DNA from: Acetobacteraceae bacterium UBA6159
GTDB lineage: Bacteria > Pseudomonadota > Alphaproteobacteria > Acetobacterales > Acetobacteraceae
Assembly: GCA_002422345.1 (NCBI GenBank)
Contig: DIUL01000004.1
Location: 3,304 to 67,303 of the forward strand
DNA: 64,000 nucleotides
Direction: 5' to 3'
Shown: piece after piece, positions 24,015 through 33,600 of the stretch
Layout of the letters: each line of letters begins with the position of its first letter
Position numbering within the stretch: the stretch's first letter is position 1
Position numbers and translations under genes: made by a program
Notes under the pieces: generated by a model
Database searches by the model: none
Told to the model about the DNA's origin: nothing
Seen by the model: the letters and a program-made list of their open reading frames with translations, nothing else

Positions 24015-24200
24015 ACGAGGTCTCCCGACAGAAGGAAGGCCGAGTGTGGTCGCCGGCCCCGAGGCCTCGAATCCGAAATGTTGTGGATTCGCCCGGGGTT
24101 GACCACGAAATTTAGCCTATCGTCTTGTTTCGCCGCGCCGCAAGCCCGGTTGTGCCCGGGGCTTTGACAATCCTGTGAATAACGGAAGGCGGCCGCCTGG

Positions 24201-24866
24201 TTATCCCCGGCCGAACAGCCGAGCCATGAGGCCGGGACGGCGGGCCTGGACATGGGTGACGTGCGGGGCGTGGGCTGGTGGGGGCAGGGCGCTGCTGATC
24301 AGATGGCGGGCGGTGTCCCGGGCGGCGATCCTTGCGCGCTGGAAGGTCACGACGGCGCGTGGGATTTCGTCCAGTGGCTCCCCCGCCAAGGCCTCGGCCA
24401 AAGCCTCCGCCTTCTGCCATTCGCCCGATCGGCGGAGCGCGTCGAGACGGCGCAGGCGGGTTTCAGTCGCGGGACTGTCGGCCCACAGGTCGGCGACCTG
24501 GCGGCGCAGCGCGGCGGCGGCTTGTTCGTCTCCCGCGTCATCGGCGGCCCAGGCGGCTTGCAGGATCGCCTCGGCCCGCCCGCTCGCATCGCCGAGGGAA
24601 TCGCACAAGGCGGCATGGCGCAGGAAGGGCGAGGACTCGGCGGGCAGGGTCGGCGCGATCTCCCGCGCGGCAGCGGGCAGTTCGGCCAGGTCGGGTGCGG
24701 CCGTCCCGCAGCGGCGGCAGACCCGCAGCCATTGATCCAGGGTGGATCGCGCGGGCTCCCCGGGGCGCATGTCCAGGTCGGGCGCGGTTTCGGGCTGCGG
24801 GGCGCGGAAGCGGGGTTGCGCCGGGGCGCCGCAGACGACGCAGACCCGGCGCGGTGGCTTGCTCAC
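24201..24866 (-). CDS. Hypothetical protein with N-terminal zinc ribbon
   Basis: 221 residues from GTG 24866, which overlaps the aminotransferase stop (GTGA). The N-terminus has two Cys pairs, CVVCGAP (about 9-12) and CRRCG (about 50-53), giving a four-Cys zinc-ribbon pattern. The rest is Ala/Arg-rich and helical, with repeat-like pieces (AILQAAWAADDAGDEQAAAA and ARHLISSALPPPAHAP), ending in a basic GLMARLFGRG. No recognised family. The open frame continues upstream antisense to the aminotransferase, but only the part from 24866 has protein-like composition. It is co-transcribed with the aminotransferase; function unknown. Confidence 0.68.
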   Translation of the reverse strand: MSKPPRRVCVVCGAPAQPRFRAPQPETAPDLDMRPGEPARSTLDQWLRVCRRCGTAAPDLAELPAAAREIAPTLPAESSPFLRHAALCDSLGDASGRAEAILQAAWAADDAGDEQAAAALRRQVADLWADSPATETRLRRLDALRRSGEWQKAEALAEALAGEPLDEIPRAVVTFQRARIAARDTARHLISSALPPPAHAPHVTHVQARRPGLMARLFGRG

Positions 24867-26014
24867 GCGGCCATTTCCGCCCGCAGTCCGTCGCGCAGGC
24901 GCTGCATGGCGCGCGCCATCGTCTCGGCGGACTGGGCGAAGCAGATGCGGAGACTGCCTTCCCCCGCGGGCCCGAAGGCGATGCCGGGCGCCACGGCGAC
25001 CCCGTGCCTGGTGACCAGCTTCAAGGCGAGGTCCAGCGAATCGCGCAGACCGTCGATGCCGACGAAGGCATAGAAGGCGCCGTCGGGAGGCGCATACCGG
25101 ACCCCGTTCAGCCCGTTCAGCGCCGCCCCGGCCAGGTCCCGCCCGGTCGCGCAATGGGCGACGAAGCGGGACACTGTATCGGGTTGTCCGATCGCCGCGA
25201 TGCCGGCGCGCTGGACGAATGCGGCGACGCCGGAATGGCTGACCTCCACGATCTCCGTGAAGCTGTCGCGGGTGCCGACCGGCACGACCATCCAGCCCAG
25301 GCGCCAGCCGGTCATGATCCAGGTCTTGGAGAAGCTGTTGCAGACGATCACCCGGTCATCGGGCTCCGCCACGTCCAGCAGCGACGGCGCGGCGGGCGAT
25401 CCGTCATAGACCAGCCGCGTATAGACCTCATCCGAGATGACCCAGACCTGGTGCCGGCGGGCGATATCCAGGATGGCGCTCAGTTCCGCGGCCGTGGCGG
25501 TCCAGCCGGTCGGGTTGTTGGGGGAGTTCAGGACGAAGGCCCGCGCGCCTGCCATCATCCGCTCCAACCGATCCAGGTCGAGGCGAAAGCGCCCATCCGG
25601 TTCGGCGATCAGGTCGATCGGATCGACGAGGGCGCCGCGCAGCAGGATCGCGTTGGCGATATTCGGCCAGAGCGGGTTGTGGATCACGACGCGCTGCCCG
25701 GCCCGCACCGTTGCCGCCAGCGCGATCGAGACCGCGGCCATGCCGGACGCGGTGACCTGGATGCGGGACTCGTCGACGGGCTTCGCGTGCAGTCCGGTCA
25801 GGTAGGCGGCGAGCGACTCGCGCAGCGCGGGCAGGCCGCGGACATCGGAGTACCGGGTCTCGCCGTCCGCGAGTGCGGCGATCGCGGCCCGGTGGGCGGC
25901 CTCGGGGCTGGGCTGGTCCGATTCGCCGAAGCAGAGGAAGTCGACACCCGGGGTCGCGAAGGCGGCGCGGGCGACGGTGACGATGCGAGAGCCGGGGATG
26001 CTGGTGATGTCCAT
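24863..26014 (-). CDS. PLP-dependent class I/II aminotransferase
   Basis: 383 residues, fold type I. Motifs are YSDVRGLPALRESLA, VTASGMAAVSIALAATVRAG, LNSPNNPTGW, VISDEVYTRLVYDG and the PLP-lysine segment CNSFSKTWIMTGWRLGW; the C-terminal Arg region is GEGSLRICFAQS. The closest general type is aspartate/aromatic-like aminotransferases; the substrate cannot be told. It is complete and overlaps the downstream zinc-ribbon gene by 4 nt. It lies 50 nt downstream of the DUF2167 gene on the same strand. Confidence 0.9.
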   Translation of the reverse strand: MDITSIPGSRIVTVARAAFATPGVDFLCFGESDQPSPEAAHRAAIAALADGETRYSDVRGLPALRESLAAYLTGLHAKPVDESRIQVTASGMAAVSIALAATVRAGQRVVIHNPLWPNIANAILLRGALVDPIDLIAEPDGRFRLDLDRLERMMAGARAFVLNSPNNPTGWTATAAELSAILDIARRHQVWVISDEVYTRLVYDGSPAAPSLLDVAEPDDRVIVCNSFSKTWIMTGWRLGWMVVPVGTRDSFTEIVEVSHSGVAAFVQRAGIAAIGQPDTVSRFVAHCATGRDLAGAALNGLNGVRYAPPDGAFYAFVGIDGLRDSLDLALKLVTRHGVAVAPGIAFGPAGEGSLRICFAQSAETMARAMQRLRDGLRAEMAA

Positions 26015-26064
26015 GCGGCTGATCTGGGATATCCGCGCCGGTCTGTCGAGATGGGGTGGGCCGC

Positions 26065-27012
26065 TCAGATGCGGCGGTTGCGCCGCCGGTTCGCGGCGAA
26101 CAAGGCGCCTGCCATGGTCGCCGCCCCGAGAACCAGACCGCCGCCGATGCCGAAGATCATCAGGCGTTCGCCGGTCAGATCACCCTCCAGGAAGCCGACA
26201 TGACGCAGGCTTTCGACGCCGAACACCGTGGCCAATCCGTGGCGGGCGACCGTGTCGGTGCCCAGGAGGAAATCGCCATACCCCTTCCCCTCGACGAAGC
26301 GCAGGTTGTCGGCGAGCATCGGGAAGTCCCGCGCGTACTCCCGGATCGTGGCGCCCGCGGCGGTGACATCGATCTGGAAATAGCCGTTGCGGCCGAACAC
26401 TGCGAGGTGGGCGGTGGCATCGGATTCGTTCATCGAGGAGACGCCGGCCACATAGGACCGGACCGACCACAGGAGGGAGTTGGTCTCTGGGTCATGGCGC
26501 GGCGGAATGCGCCAGCCTTCGACAATGCGGGGCGGCAGGCTTTTCTTCGCCCGCGCCATGTTGTCCTGCGCGATGTCGTCCTTGATGCTGGCCAGCAGGT
26601 CGTCTGGAGCCCATTGGGTGATCGTGCCGACATCGACGAACCCGTCCCGCACCAGGCGGATCACCGCGATCCAGGGTTCGGTGCGGCCGCCATACAACAG
26701 CAGGCCTACGAGATCGGCGGGGTTCTCCAGGTTGTTGGTCTGAAGATAGCGGCTGGCGATGTCGCGGCCGACGAACTGCAGCCCCCCTTCCAGCCGCAGG
26801 GTGCCTTCGTTGGACAGGGCGACGCGGGCCGGCGCGCCCTGGGCATTTTCCATGAGCGCGCGGGCGACGTCGGCCTGTTCACGCGCGATGTCGTAGTTGC
26901 CGCCGAGGAACTGCGCCCTGCCGGGGGCAGTTGTCAGCAGAAGGCCAACCCCGAGAAGGCACGTTCCAAGGATGGTGGCGGAGAGAGCCGATCGAAGGCG
27001 TCGTCGTATCAC
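26065..27012 (-). CDS. DUF2167-type membrane protein
   Basis: 315 residues from GTG 27012 (MIRRRLRSALSATILG, a signal peptide or N-terminal anchor ending near GRAQF). The middle contains RVALSNEGTLRLEGGLQFVG, TITQWAPDDLLASIKDDI and NGYFQIDVTAAGATIREYAR. One C-terminal transmembrane helix (about 285-305, LMIFGIGGGLVLGAATMAGA) is followed by a basic tail. I place it in DUF2167; the match is moderate. An ATG at 27069 is also in frame but lies inside the preceding gene and would put 19 hydrophilic residues before the signal. Probably an inner-membrane protein with a periplasmic domain; no function known. Confidence 0.72.
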   Translation of the reverse strand: MIRRRLRSALSATILGTCLLGVGLLLTTAPGRAQFLGGNYDIAREQADVARALMENAQGAPARVALSNEGTLRLEGGLQFVGRDIASRYLQTNNLENPADLVGLLLYGGRTEPWIAVIRLVRDGFVDVGTITQWAPDDLLASIKDDIAQDNMARAKKSLPPRIVEGWRIPPRHDPETNSLLWSVRSYVAGVSSMNESDATAHLAVFGRNGYFQIDVTAAGATIREYARDFPMLADNLRFVEGKGYGDFLLGTDTVARHGLATVFGVESLRHVGFLEGDLTGERLMIFGIGGGLVLGAATMAGALFAANRRRNRRI

Positions 27013-27043
27013 GTTCGGCGCAACTCCGCCTTCCTTGGTGGCA

Positions 27044-28168
27044 TCAGACGCCGTAGACCGCCTTGGCATTGTCCCGGTAGATCATCTGGCGCTGCTTTTC
27101 ATCCAGCCGGATCGGCAAGGCGTGCGCGGGATCGTCGAAGTCCCAATGCGGGTAGTCGGTGGCGAACAGGATGCGGTCGTGGCCGATCCACTCGATGGCC
27201 TCAGCCAGATGAATGCGGGGTTCGGGCTCCTCGACCGGCTGGGTCGTGAACCAGACGTTCCGCTTCATGTATTCCGACGGCTTCATCTTCAGATGCGGCG
27301 TTTCCCGGCGCAGCTTCTCGAACTGCCGGTCCATCCGCCACATCAGCGAGGCGCCCCAGGCAAGGCCGGCTTCAACCAGCACGACGCGCAGGTTGGGGAA
27401 ACGCTCAAACACGCCCTCGAAGATCATCGAGATCAGGAGGGCCTGCTGGGCCTGTGCGTGACCGACCATTTCCTCGATGTAGTAGGACGCCCAGCCGCCG
27501 CCGGTGACGGGCCAGCCGCCATAGCCGAAGGCGTGGACGCCGACGGCGAGGTTCGCGGCCTGCGCGGCTTCGTAGATCGGCCAATAGCGGCGCTGGCCCA
27601 GTGGCTCCCCGGTGCGGGACAGCAGCAGCACCTGGCGGAAATCCGGGTCGGACGCGCGCAGCTCGATTTCCTTGGCCGAGGCCAGTCCGTCTTCATACGG
27701 GACGACAACGGAGGCCTTGAGGCGGCTGTCGAGCGAGGTCCACTCGGCCTTCTGCCATTCATTGGTGGCATGGGTCAGGGCGTTCGACAGGTCGGCGTTC
27801 TGCGCGCCCTGGCCGGCGCCCAGCGGGTTCAGGATGCCGAGCGCGACGTTGTTGGGGTCAAGGTGCTGTTCGGCCATGAACTTGAGGTCGCTGCCCGGAC
27901 CGCCGCCGCTTTCCGGCCAGGAATCGCGCCGGCTGGCGGCGGGCTGGTTCTTCGGGAAGGCCGGCCCCTTCTCCCACTGCTGGCGGTAGGCCACGCCGAA
28001 CTCGGTGATGTGGTCGCGCCACTGCTTGCTGAGATAGGGGAACAGCGAGGTGCTGACCCCACCGATGGCCTTCCCCGGCGCGCGGGGATGGATGTCGCAG
28101 TCGGCGATGGCAAGCCGGGAGGCGTTGGTCGCCTGCGCGGCGGAACGATTGAGGACGTCCACGGTCAT
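27044..28168 (-). CDS. Amidohydrolase-family protein (ACMSD/metal-dependent hydrolase type), second of pair
   Basis: 374 residues. The metal motif DCDIHPRAPG opens the barrel; His in VGVHAFGYGG, VEAGLAWG and ATDYPHWDFDDP are the other family positions. It is of the amidohydrolase 2 (ACMSD-like) group, which includes decarboxylases and hydrolases of aromatic or lactone substrates. It overlaps its upstream neighbour by 4 nt (28165-28168) and differs in the insert around residues 60-100. The two probably form a hetero-oligomer or act in sequence. The substrate is not identifiable. Confidence 0.85.
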   Translation of the reverse strand: MTVDVLNRSAAQATNASRLAIADCDIHPRAPGKAIGGVSTSLFPYLSKQWRDHITEFGVAYRQQWEKGPAFPKNQPAASRRDSWPESGGGPGSDLKFMAEQHLDPNNVALGILNPLGAGQGAQNADLSNALTHATNEWQKAEWTSLDSRLKASVVVPYEDGLASAKEIELRASDPDFRQVLLLSRTGEPLGQRRYWPIYEAAQAANLAVGVHAFGYGGWPVTGGGWASYYIEEMVGHAQAQQALLISMIFEGVFERFPNLRVVLVEAGLAWGASLMWRMDRQFEKLRRETPHLKMKPSEYMKRNVWFTTQPVEEPEPRIHLAEAIEWIGHDRILFATDYPHWDFDDPAHALPIRLDEKQRQMIYRDNAKAVYGV

Positions 28169-29244
28169 GCTACGGGCTCCTGTCGGGCCGTTTGGTTCAG
28201 CCGAGAATACGTACGAAGCGGGTTGTCCGCCATGATCTTTTGCGCGAGGCCCGGGTCCATCCCCGCGGGGATGGCCTCCAGCCCCTCGAACTGCCAGTGC
28301 GGGTAGTCGGTCGAGAACAGGATCATGTCGTCGGAACGGAAATGATCCATCACCCGCATGACGGTCGCCGAGTCGGGCGGGCCGTCGAAGGGTTGCAGCG
28401 TCAGGCGGACATGGTCGCGCACGATCGAGCCGGGCGGATCGGCCACCCAGGGGATTTCGCTGCGCACGCCCTTCCAGAACTTGGTCAGCCGCCATTCCCA
28501 GGCTGGCAGCCAGGTGACACCCGATTCCATCAGCACGACGGTCAGGTTGGGGAAGCGGGCGAACACGCCTTCCGTCACCATCGACGTGAGCTGGGACTGC
28601 ATCGCAGGCGTCTGGTTGACGTAGTCTTCCGTGAAGTACGACGGCCAGCCGACCGGGGTGATCGGGTGGCGGTACGTGCTGCCGGCATGGACGCCGACCG
28701 GCAGGCCATGACGCTCCGCCGCGGCATAGATCGGCCACATGGCGCGCCGGCCGAGGGAGACTTCGCCATTGGCCAGCAGAAGCACCTGCACGAAGCGGGT
28801 GTCGTGCGCCCAGTGGTTGATTTCCTCGACCGCCAGTTCGGCGTTCAGCATGGGCACGACGATCGAGGCGCGCAGCCGCGGGTCCCGCCCCAGCCACTCC
28901 GCCGCGATCCAGCCGTTCAGGGCGCGACAGAAGGCGGCCGCCATATCCTCACTGAACACCGCTTGCGTGCCATACAGGCAGTTGAGGATGGCGTGCGAGG
29001 ACCCGAACGGGTCCAGTGCCTGCGCCCCCAGCGTCGCCGCCGAGGTGGCGGCCCGCCCGGTCTGATCGCGCCAGTCCGCCCGCGCCGAGAGCGGGTTGGT
29101 GGCGGGGTAGCTGATCGTCGTCAGATCGTCGATGCCGCGGCGGATCACTGTTTCCCGCCACATGTCGTCCATGTAGGGGAGCAGGGCCGTTATCGACGGG
29201 CAGGTCGGATGGACGTCGCAGTCTATCGGGCCGATGGCCGCCAT
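28165..29244 (-). CDS. Amidohydrolase-family protein (ACMSD/metal-dependent hydrolase type), first of pair
   Basis: 359 residues. It is homologous to the next gene along the transcript: metal motif IDCDVHPTCPS at the start, VGVHAGSTYRHP, VVLMESGVTWLP and FSTDYPHWQFEGL. It lies 5 nt downstream of the Rieske ferredoxin gene and overlaps the next amidohydrolase by 4 nt, so Rieske - amidohydrolase - amidohydrolase form a short operon. Alternatives are a decarboxylase or a ring-cleavage hydrolase. Cytoplasmic, with no signal. Confidence 0.85.
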   Translation of the reverse strand: MAAIGPIDCDVHPTCPSITALLPYMDDMWRETVIRRGIDDLTTISYPATNPLSARADWRDQTGRAATSAATLGAQALDPFGSSHAILNCLYGTQAVFSEDMAAAFCRALNGWIAAEWLGRDPRLRASIVVPMLNAELAVEEINHWAHDTRFVQVLLLANGEVSLGRRAMWPIYAAAERHGLPVGVHAGSTYRHPITPVGWPSYFTEDYVNQTPAMQSQLTSMVTEGVFARFPNLTVVLMESGVTWLPAWEWRLTKFWKGVRSEIPWVADPPGSIVRDHVRLTLQPFDGPPDSATVMRVMDHFRSDDMILFSTDYPHWQFEGLEAIPAGMDPGLAQKIMADNPLRTYSRLNQTARQEPVA

Positions 29245-29249
29245 CGTGG

Positions 29250-29570
29250 TCAGCCCGGGATCTTGACCAGGACGTCGCCGCCCTCGACCTTCACCTCGAA
29301 GACCGCGAGGTCCTCGTCAGCCGGCGCGGACAGGGCCTTGCCGGTGCGGATGTCGAACTGGGCCGCGTGCAGCGGGCATTCGATGCAGCCGTTTTCCATC
29401 CAGCCTTCCGTCAGCAGGGCGTATTCGTGCGAGCACACGTTGTCGGTCGCGCAGAAGTCGCCGCCGGCCAGGTGGTAGATTGCGATTTCCTTGTCACCCA
29501 CGCGCACGCCCAGCGCCTGGCCTTCCGCCACATCCGCCGCCGCCGCGACACGCACCCATCCATCCGCCAT
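29250..29570 (-). CDS. Rieske [2Fe-2S] ferredoxin
   Basis: 106 residues, a single Rieske domain. The cluster ligands are visible as CSHEYA (CxH) and CPLHAAQFD (CxxH), with the expected spacing. It resembles small soluble Rieske ferredoxins (MocE, or the electron-carrier part of dioxygenases). The nearby genes are two amidohydrolases, with no oxygenase or reductase in the window, so its partner is unknown. The start ATG 29570 is at the domain edge. Direct repeats of GCCTGCCGCGGGT (29583 and 29607) lie just upstream. Confidence 0.9.
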   Translation of the reverse strand: MADGWVRVAAAADVAEGQALGVRVGDKEIAIYHLAGGDFCATDNVCSHEYALLTEGWMENGCIECPLHAAQFDIRTGKALSAPADEDLAVFEVKVEGGDVLVKIPG

Positions 29571-29756
29571 GTTCTGCTCCTTGCCTGCCGCGGGTGTCCC
29601 CGCGACGCCTGCCGCGGGTTCCCCCACGACGGTCCATTCAGGGGTTCATGGGACGCAACATGCCAGGGCCTTTGCCCGTCGGCAAACCCGGACGTTGCGC
29701 CGATGGCGGAAGCTGCTTCATAGAAGCCCCAAACATCGTGTCCGACAGGAGACTGC

Positions 29757-30188
29757 ATGAAGATCACCAAACACCTGGGCGTTGGGATCGTGATCGCCGG
29801 ACTGGTGGCGCCGGCACTTCTGGCCCCGTCGGTGGCCCTGGCGCAGATCATCCTGGACGCGCCGGGCTTCGTGGGAAAAAAGGCGGAGAGCCGCCTGCCG
29901 GACGTGAAGCCGGCGCCGCTGGCCTGGCCACGGCTGGACCCTGGCGCGGTGCTGTGCCGCTCGGAAGGGGATCTGGAACGGCTGGCGGCGCGCCGGCAGG
30001 GCGAGGAAGGGGCTGGCCCCGCCGATTGCCGGCTGGTGAGTTCCCCGACCGCGGTGACGATCATGCAGCGCAAGGGCCCGGGCCGGACGCAGGTGCGCCT
30101 GACCGATGCGCCGACGATCTTTGGTTGGACGGATGTGTGGCTGCCCGACAAGGCGCCGGCGGGGGCGACGCGGCAGGCGGGACGATAA
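29757..30188 (+). CDS. Small secreted hypothetical protein
   Basis: 143 residues. It begins MKITKHLGVGIVIAGLVAPA and has a clear signal peptide (cleavage near VALAQ, about residue 29), so it is probably periplasmic. The mature part has two Cys (in AVLCRSEG and ADCRLV), which may form a disulfide, followed by TAVTIMQRKGPGRTQVRL. No recognised family. It is divergent from the Rieske operon (186-bp gap), followed 34 bp later by the tRNA promoter. Real by start position and composition; function unknown. Confidence 0.68.
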   Translation: MKITKHLGVGIVIAGLVAPALLAPSVALAQIILDAPGFVGKKAESRLPDVKPAPLAWPRLDPGAVLCRSEGDLERLAARRQGEEGAGPADCRLVSSPTAVTIMQRKGPGRTQVRLTDAPTIFGWTDVWLPDKAPAGATRQAGR

Positions 30189-30222
30189 AGCGAGATTCAT
30201 CGAGAAAGCTTGATTGAACCCC

Positions 30223-30251
30223 TTGATCGCCCCGAGGGGCACGGCTATAGA
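30223..30251 (+). promoter_or_regulatory. Sigma-70-like promoter of tRNA-Ala
   Basis: TTGATC (30223-30228) and TATAGA (30246-30251) are separated by exactly 17 nt. The tRNA starts 18 nt after the second box. The spacer holds a small palindrome (GCCCCGAGGGGC). Good agreement with a vegetative promoter. Confidence 0.75.
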
Positions 30252-30268
30252 GCCGGCCTCCGCGAGAC

Positions 30269-30344
30269 GGGGCCGTAGCTCAGTTGGGAGAGCGCCTGAA
30301 TGGCATTCAGGAGGTCAGGGGTTCGATTCCCCTCGGCTCCACCA
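30269..30344 (+). tRNA. tRNA-Ala (anticodon GGC)
   Basis: The sequence folds as a normal cloverleaf of 76 nt including an encoded CCA. Acceptor GGGGCCG pairs with CGGCTCC (one G-U). The anticodon loop is ATGGCAT between CCTGA and TCAGG, giving anticodon GGC (alanine, GCC codons). The T arm contains GGTTCGATTCC. It is followed by no gene until 30623. No second copy of its 3' end was seen in the window, so there is no evidence of integration here. Confidence 0.97.
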
Positions 30345-30605
30345 TCTCTCCCGGGAACCCTCTGAAATCTGAGAACAAGACCCCGACGGCGCGCAGGATG
30401 CAGCGGTCTGGTTCGGCTTGGGCATTCGCGCGCGCGCCCGACAGCCTATGTGCGTCTTCCGACCGGCGACCGGCCGGACAGTCGCGATGACCGCCGCGGC
30501 ACCCTGCCCGGACGGCCGCCCATCGATCAACGCGCCACGCATGCGCGCACCCGATCCCGCGCCGGCGTCCGGAAACCACTCGCCCCCGGCGGCCAATGAA
30601 TGCCA

Positions 30606-30620
30606 GGCCGAGCCTCGGCC
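30606..30620 (-). terminator. Stem-loop after the LEPR-XLL giant gene
   Basis: GGCCGAG and CTCGGCC form a 7-bp stem with a 1-nt centre, 3 nt after the giant gene's TAA. Because the loop is so small and no T-run follows, it is only a possible stop for the 29-kb transcript. The 278-bp gap 30345-30622 otherwise shows nothing I can name. Confidence 0.4.
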
Positions 30621-30622
30621 CG

Positions 30623-33600
30623 TTACGGCACGGGTTGGACCGGTGTGCCCGCTGGTACCGTGATACGAATCCCAGCGTTCATGCCCCCCTGTCGGCCCAG
30701 GTTGTTCACGAAATCCGCGACCCATGGCGGAGCCTCCGCGATCCGACCGTCTCGGGATGGGGGGGCGACATCTGCCCCTCGCGACCAGTCAACCATCGGC
30801 AGACGCCGCTCACCGGCCGGCAGCGTCATGCCCATGACGCCCGGACCCTGTGTTTCGGGGAAGCCCATCGCATTGCCCAACTCGTGCAGGACGGTCGACA
30901 GCAGGTCCATCCGCTGGAACGCCGGACTGCCTGTTCCGGAAAGCCAGGTCCCAGGGACTGCATGGGCCGCGAACGCCCCGCTGCCCTCGGATGCGGGATC
31001 GACAAACCACCCCCACCCCGCGGCGTCCTGGTCGATCACCACAAGGTCCCCGATCGTCACGCCGATCATGCCCTCCGGCAGATCGCCGAACGCCACCGTC
31101 ACGCCGTTCAGATATCCCAACGCGGCGCTGTCCAGCCCGAGCGCGTCCGACCACAGCGACAGCGCCTCGGTCACGATCGGCCGCAGCGCGTCATCGGCCG
31201 GCTGTGGGACGGCCGCACCCGCTGTCGGCGCCGGTCCCGCCGCCATCTGCCACACGGGCAGCAGGCCGGCCGCGAGGACCGTGTCCGTCCCGGCCTGCAT
31301 CTTGGCCGAGGCCGAGACCAGGAAACTTTCCTCCCGCAGAATCTGCATGTCGCGCGCCCGGACGACGCCGGCAACGGTCACGACGTCCGTCGCGCCCCGC
31401 ACGTCAATGAAGACCTGGGACGCGCTTGACCCGGCCGGGCGCTTGAAGGGAATGCGTTCGGCGCCGAACACGTCGGCGTTCCAGGTGGCCGGGGTCCAGG
31501 AATACATCGCGAGCAGGACAGCCGTATTGGTGATCGTCACGACATCCTGGTCCGCCTGGCCGTCGAGGTGGATCGTCGGCGCCACGAGTTTGCCCGCCAC
31601 GGTGATCTTGCCACCCACGCCCGGATCAATGTTCGGGGCGCCGGCATTCGGATACACCCCGTCTCGGGTGCCCTGATAATCCCCGTCCAGCCTGATCCGG
31701 ATGCCCGCCTGCAGCACCGCCCCCGATTGAACCGTCACGTTGTCCCCAGCCGACAGCCGGATGCCATTGCCTGCCTTGATCGTCAGCGGGTCCCCCGAAA
31801 GACCCAGCCCGTTCACGACGATGTTGTCCGGCAGGTCGCCGCTGGCCGCGTTGGTGCCGTCCCGGGAATCGTCGATCACGACCACGCCGATCGACCCGCC
31901 CGCGACCATGTTCTTCCGGATCGTGACGGGCCCCGAGGCCGACAGCCAGGCGGTGTGGCGGGCGATGATCCCGTCCGCTCCGGTCGTCATGTCTCCGCCA
32001 ATCGACAGCGCGCCGATATTGTCCACCCAGATGGAGCCTGGCTGCGCGCGCGCCTCGATCGTCTGGACCTTGGTCGTGAGCCTCTGGTCCGACGCGCCGA
32101 TGTCGCCCGCGGCCCAGAGCACGGCATTGCGCGCCACGATGTTGGTGGCCGTCGTGCTCGGCCGCGCCAGTATCCCACCTTGCAGGGCAGAAATGAACGC
32201 GGTTCCGGAGGCTCCGGTCGTGATGGTATCAAGCTGCAGCGCGTGGGCGACCTCGTTGATGAAGATGTCCTGTCCCGCGCTTGATGCGGTCAATGCCCCG
32301 GCCCCCGAATAGGGCGAAGCGTTCGTGTCGATGTCCAGTGTGCTCGTCGCCGAACCGATCCCGCCACCCAGCGCGGCGAGTGAAATGCTGTCGCCGAGCA
32401 CATCGACGTTCGGCCTGGACGGAGTACCGGTCCAGTCGCTCTCGTCCGGGATATCGTCCAGGATGGAACCCTGTGCCCGCAGCCCGACATTGCCGAATTG
32501 GGTCTGTACGAGGCCGAGGGTCAGGTCACCCCTTTGCTGCCACAACCAGACACCCTGCATCGCACTGGCATTCACGACCCCCCCGGCCTCCACGTCCACC
32601 CATCCGTTCGGCGCGGCCGTCCCGATGGCCTCGTTCCGGGAAATCAGTTCGATCCGGTTCGCCTTTATCTTCGTGAGGTCGTTGTTGAATTTTTCGAGAA
32701 TGGAGAAGTCCGCGGACAGATACGCGTCGCCGGATTCGGAATAGACGGATTCGAGCAGGAGGCTGCTCGCGACCGCATCGATGTGGATGCCGTCCTTCGC
32801 GCGCGCGGTGAAACCGCCGTTGTTGCGGAAGGTGATTTCGATCCGGTCCTGCCTTGTGCCGATGCCGCCTTGCGCCGCTTCCAGAATGACATCGGCGCCG
32901 CGGATGTTCACCAGTCCCGGCTGGGCGGCGTCGATGATCGACAGGCTTCCCTTGATCCGCACCTGCTGGCTGTCACCTTCAGGGCCCGCGATCACCTGGC
33001 CGATCCGGATATCGGTCGTGGAGCCGAGCAGAACGTTGCGCTCGGCGGTGATGTTGAGCGTACCGGAGGCGGTGACGTTGACGTCGTCGAGGTGGCTGAC
33101 GCGGATCGCGGTGATCGTGGGCAGAAGGCCGCGGGTCAGCGTCAGGAAAGCGGGGCCATCCGTCGTCACCCGGGCGCTGGATGCCAGCGTGATGACCGAT
33201 CCGCTGACCGAGGCGATCCGGTAGGCCAGGCTGCCCGTGGTGGTGTTCTCCACCGACCCCGAGACGCGCAGCAACTGGTTCGCCGCGAAACCATCCGTGA
33301 TCCAACTGCCGCCATCCGTGCGGGTGATCGTCGCGGCGGCGGTGGGCGTTGCCTCGGTGAAATAGGCCGTCGCGGTCTGTGCGGGCGCGATGGCCTGGAA
33401 GTTCGGATCGGGCACGACGGGGGCGATGGTGATCGGCCGCGCGGTCTCGGTCACGAGAGGGCTGCCGAAGGCGATGGTCAGCGTGCTCGCGGAAAGGGCC
33501 TCGATCCGATGGAACACCGTCGTCCGGATTGTTGCGTTCTGCGTCTTGTCCTGCCCGACCCCGTCGATGGTGACGTACATGCCGACCCGGAAGCCGCTGG

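Noticed and set aside
24162..24200. TTGACA on the plus strand at about 24163 as a promoter
   Set aside because: No -10 box at the right distance and no plus-strand gene follows.
30269..30344. tRNA-Ala as an integration site for the giant-gene region
   Set aside because: No integrase, and no second copy of the tRNA 3' end was seen between 30.3 and 60 kb; composition matches the surroundings.
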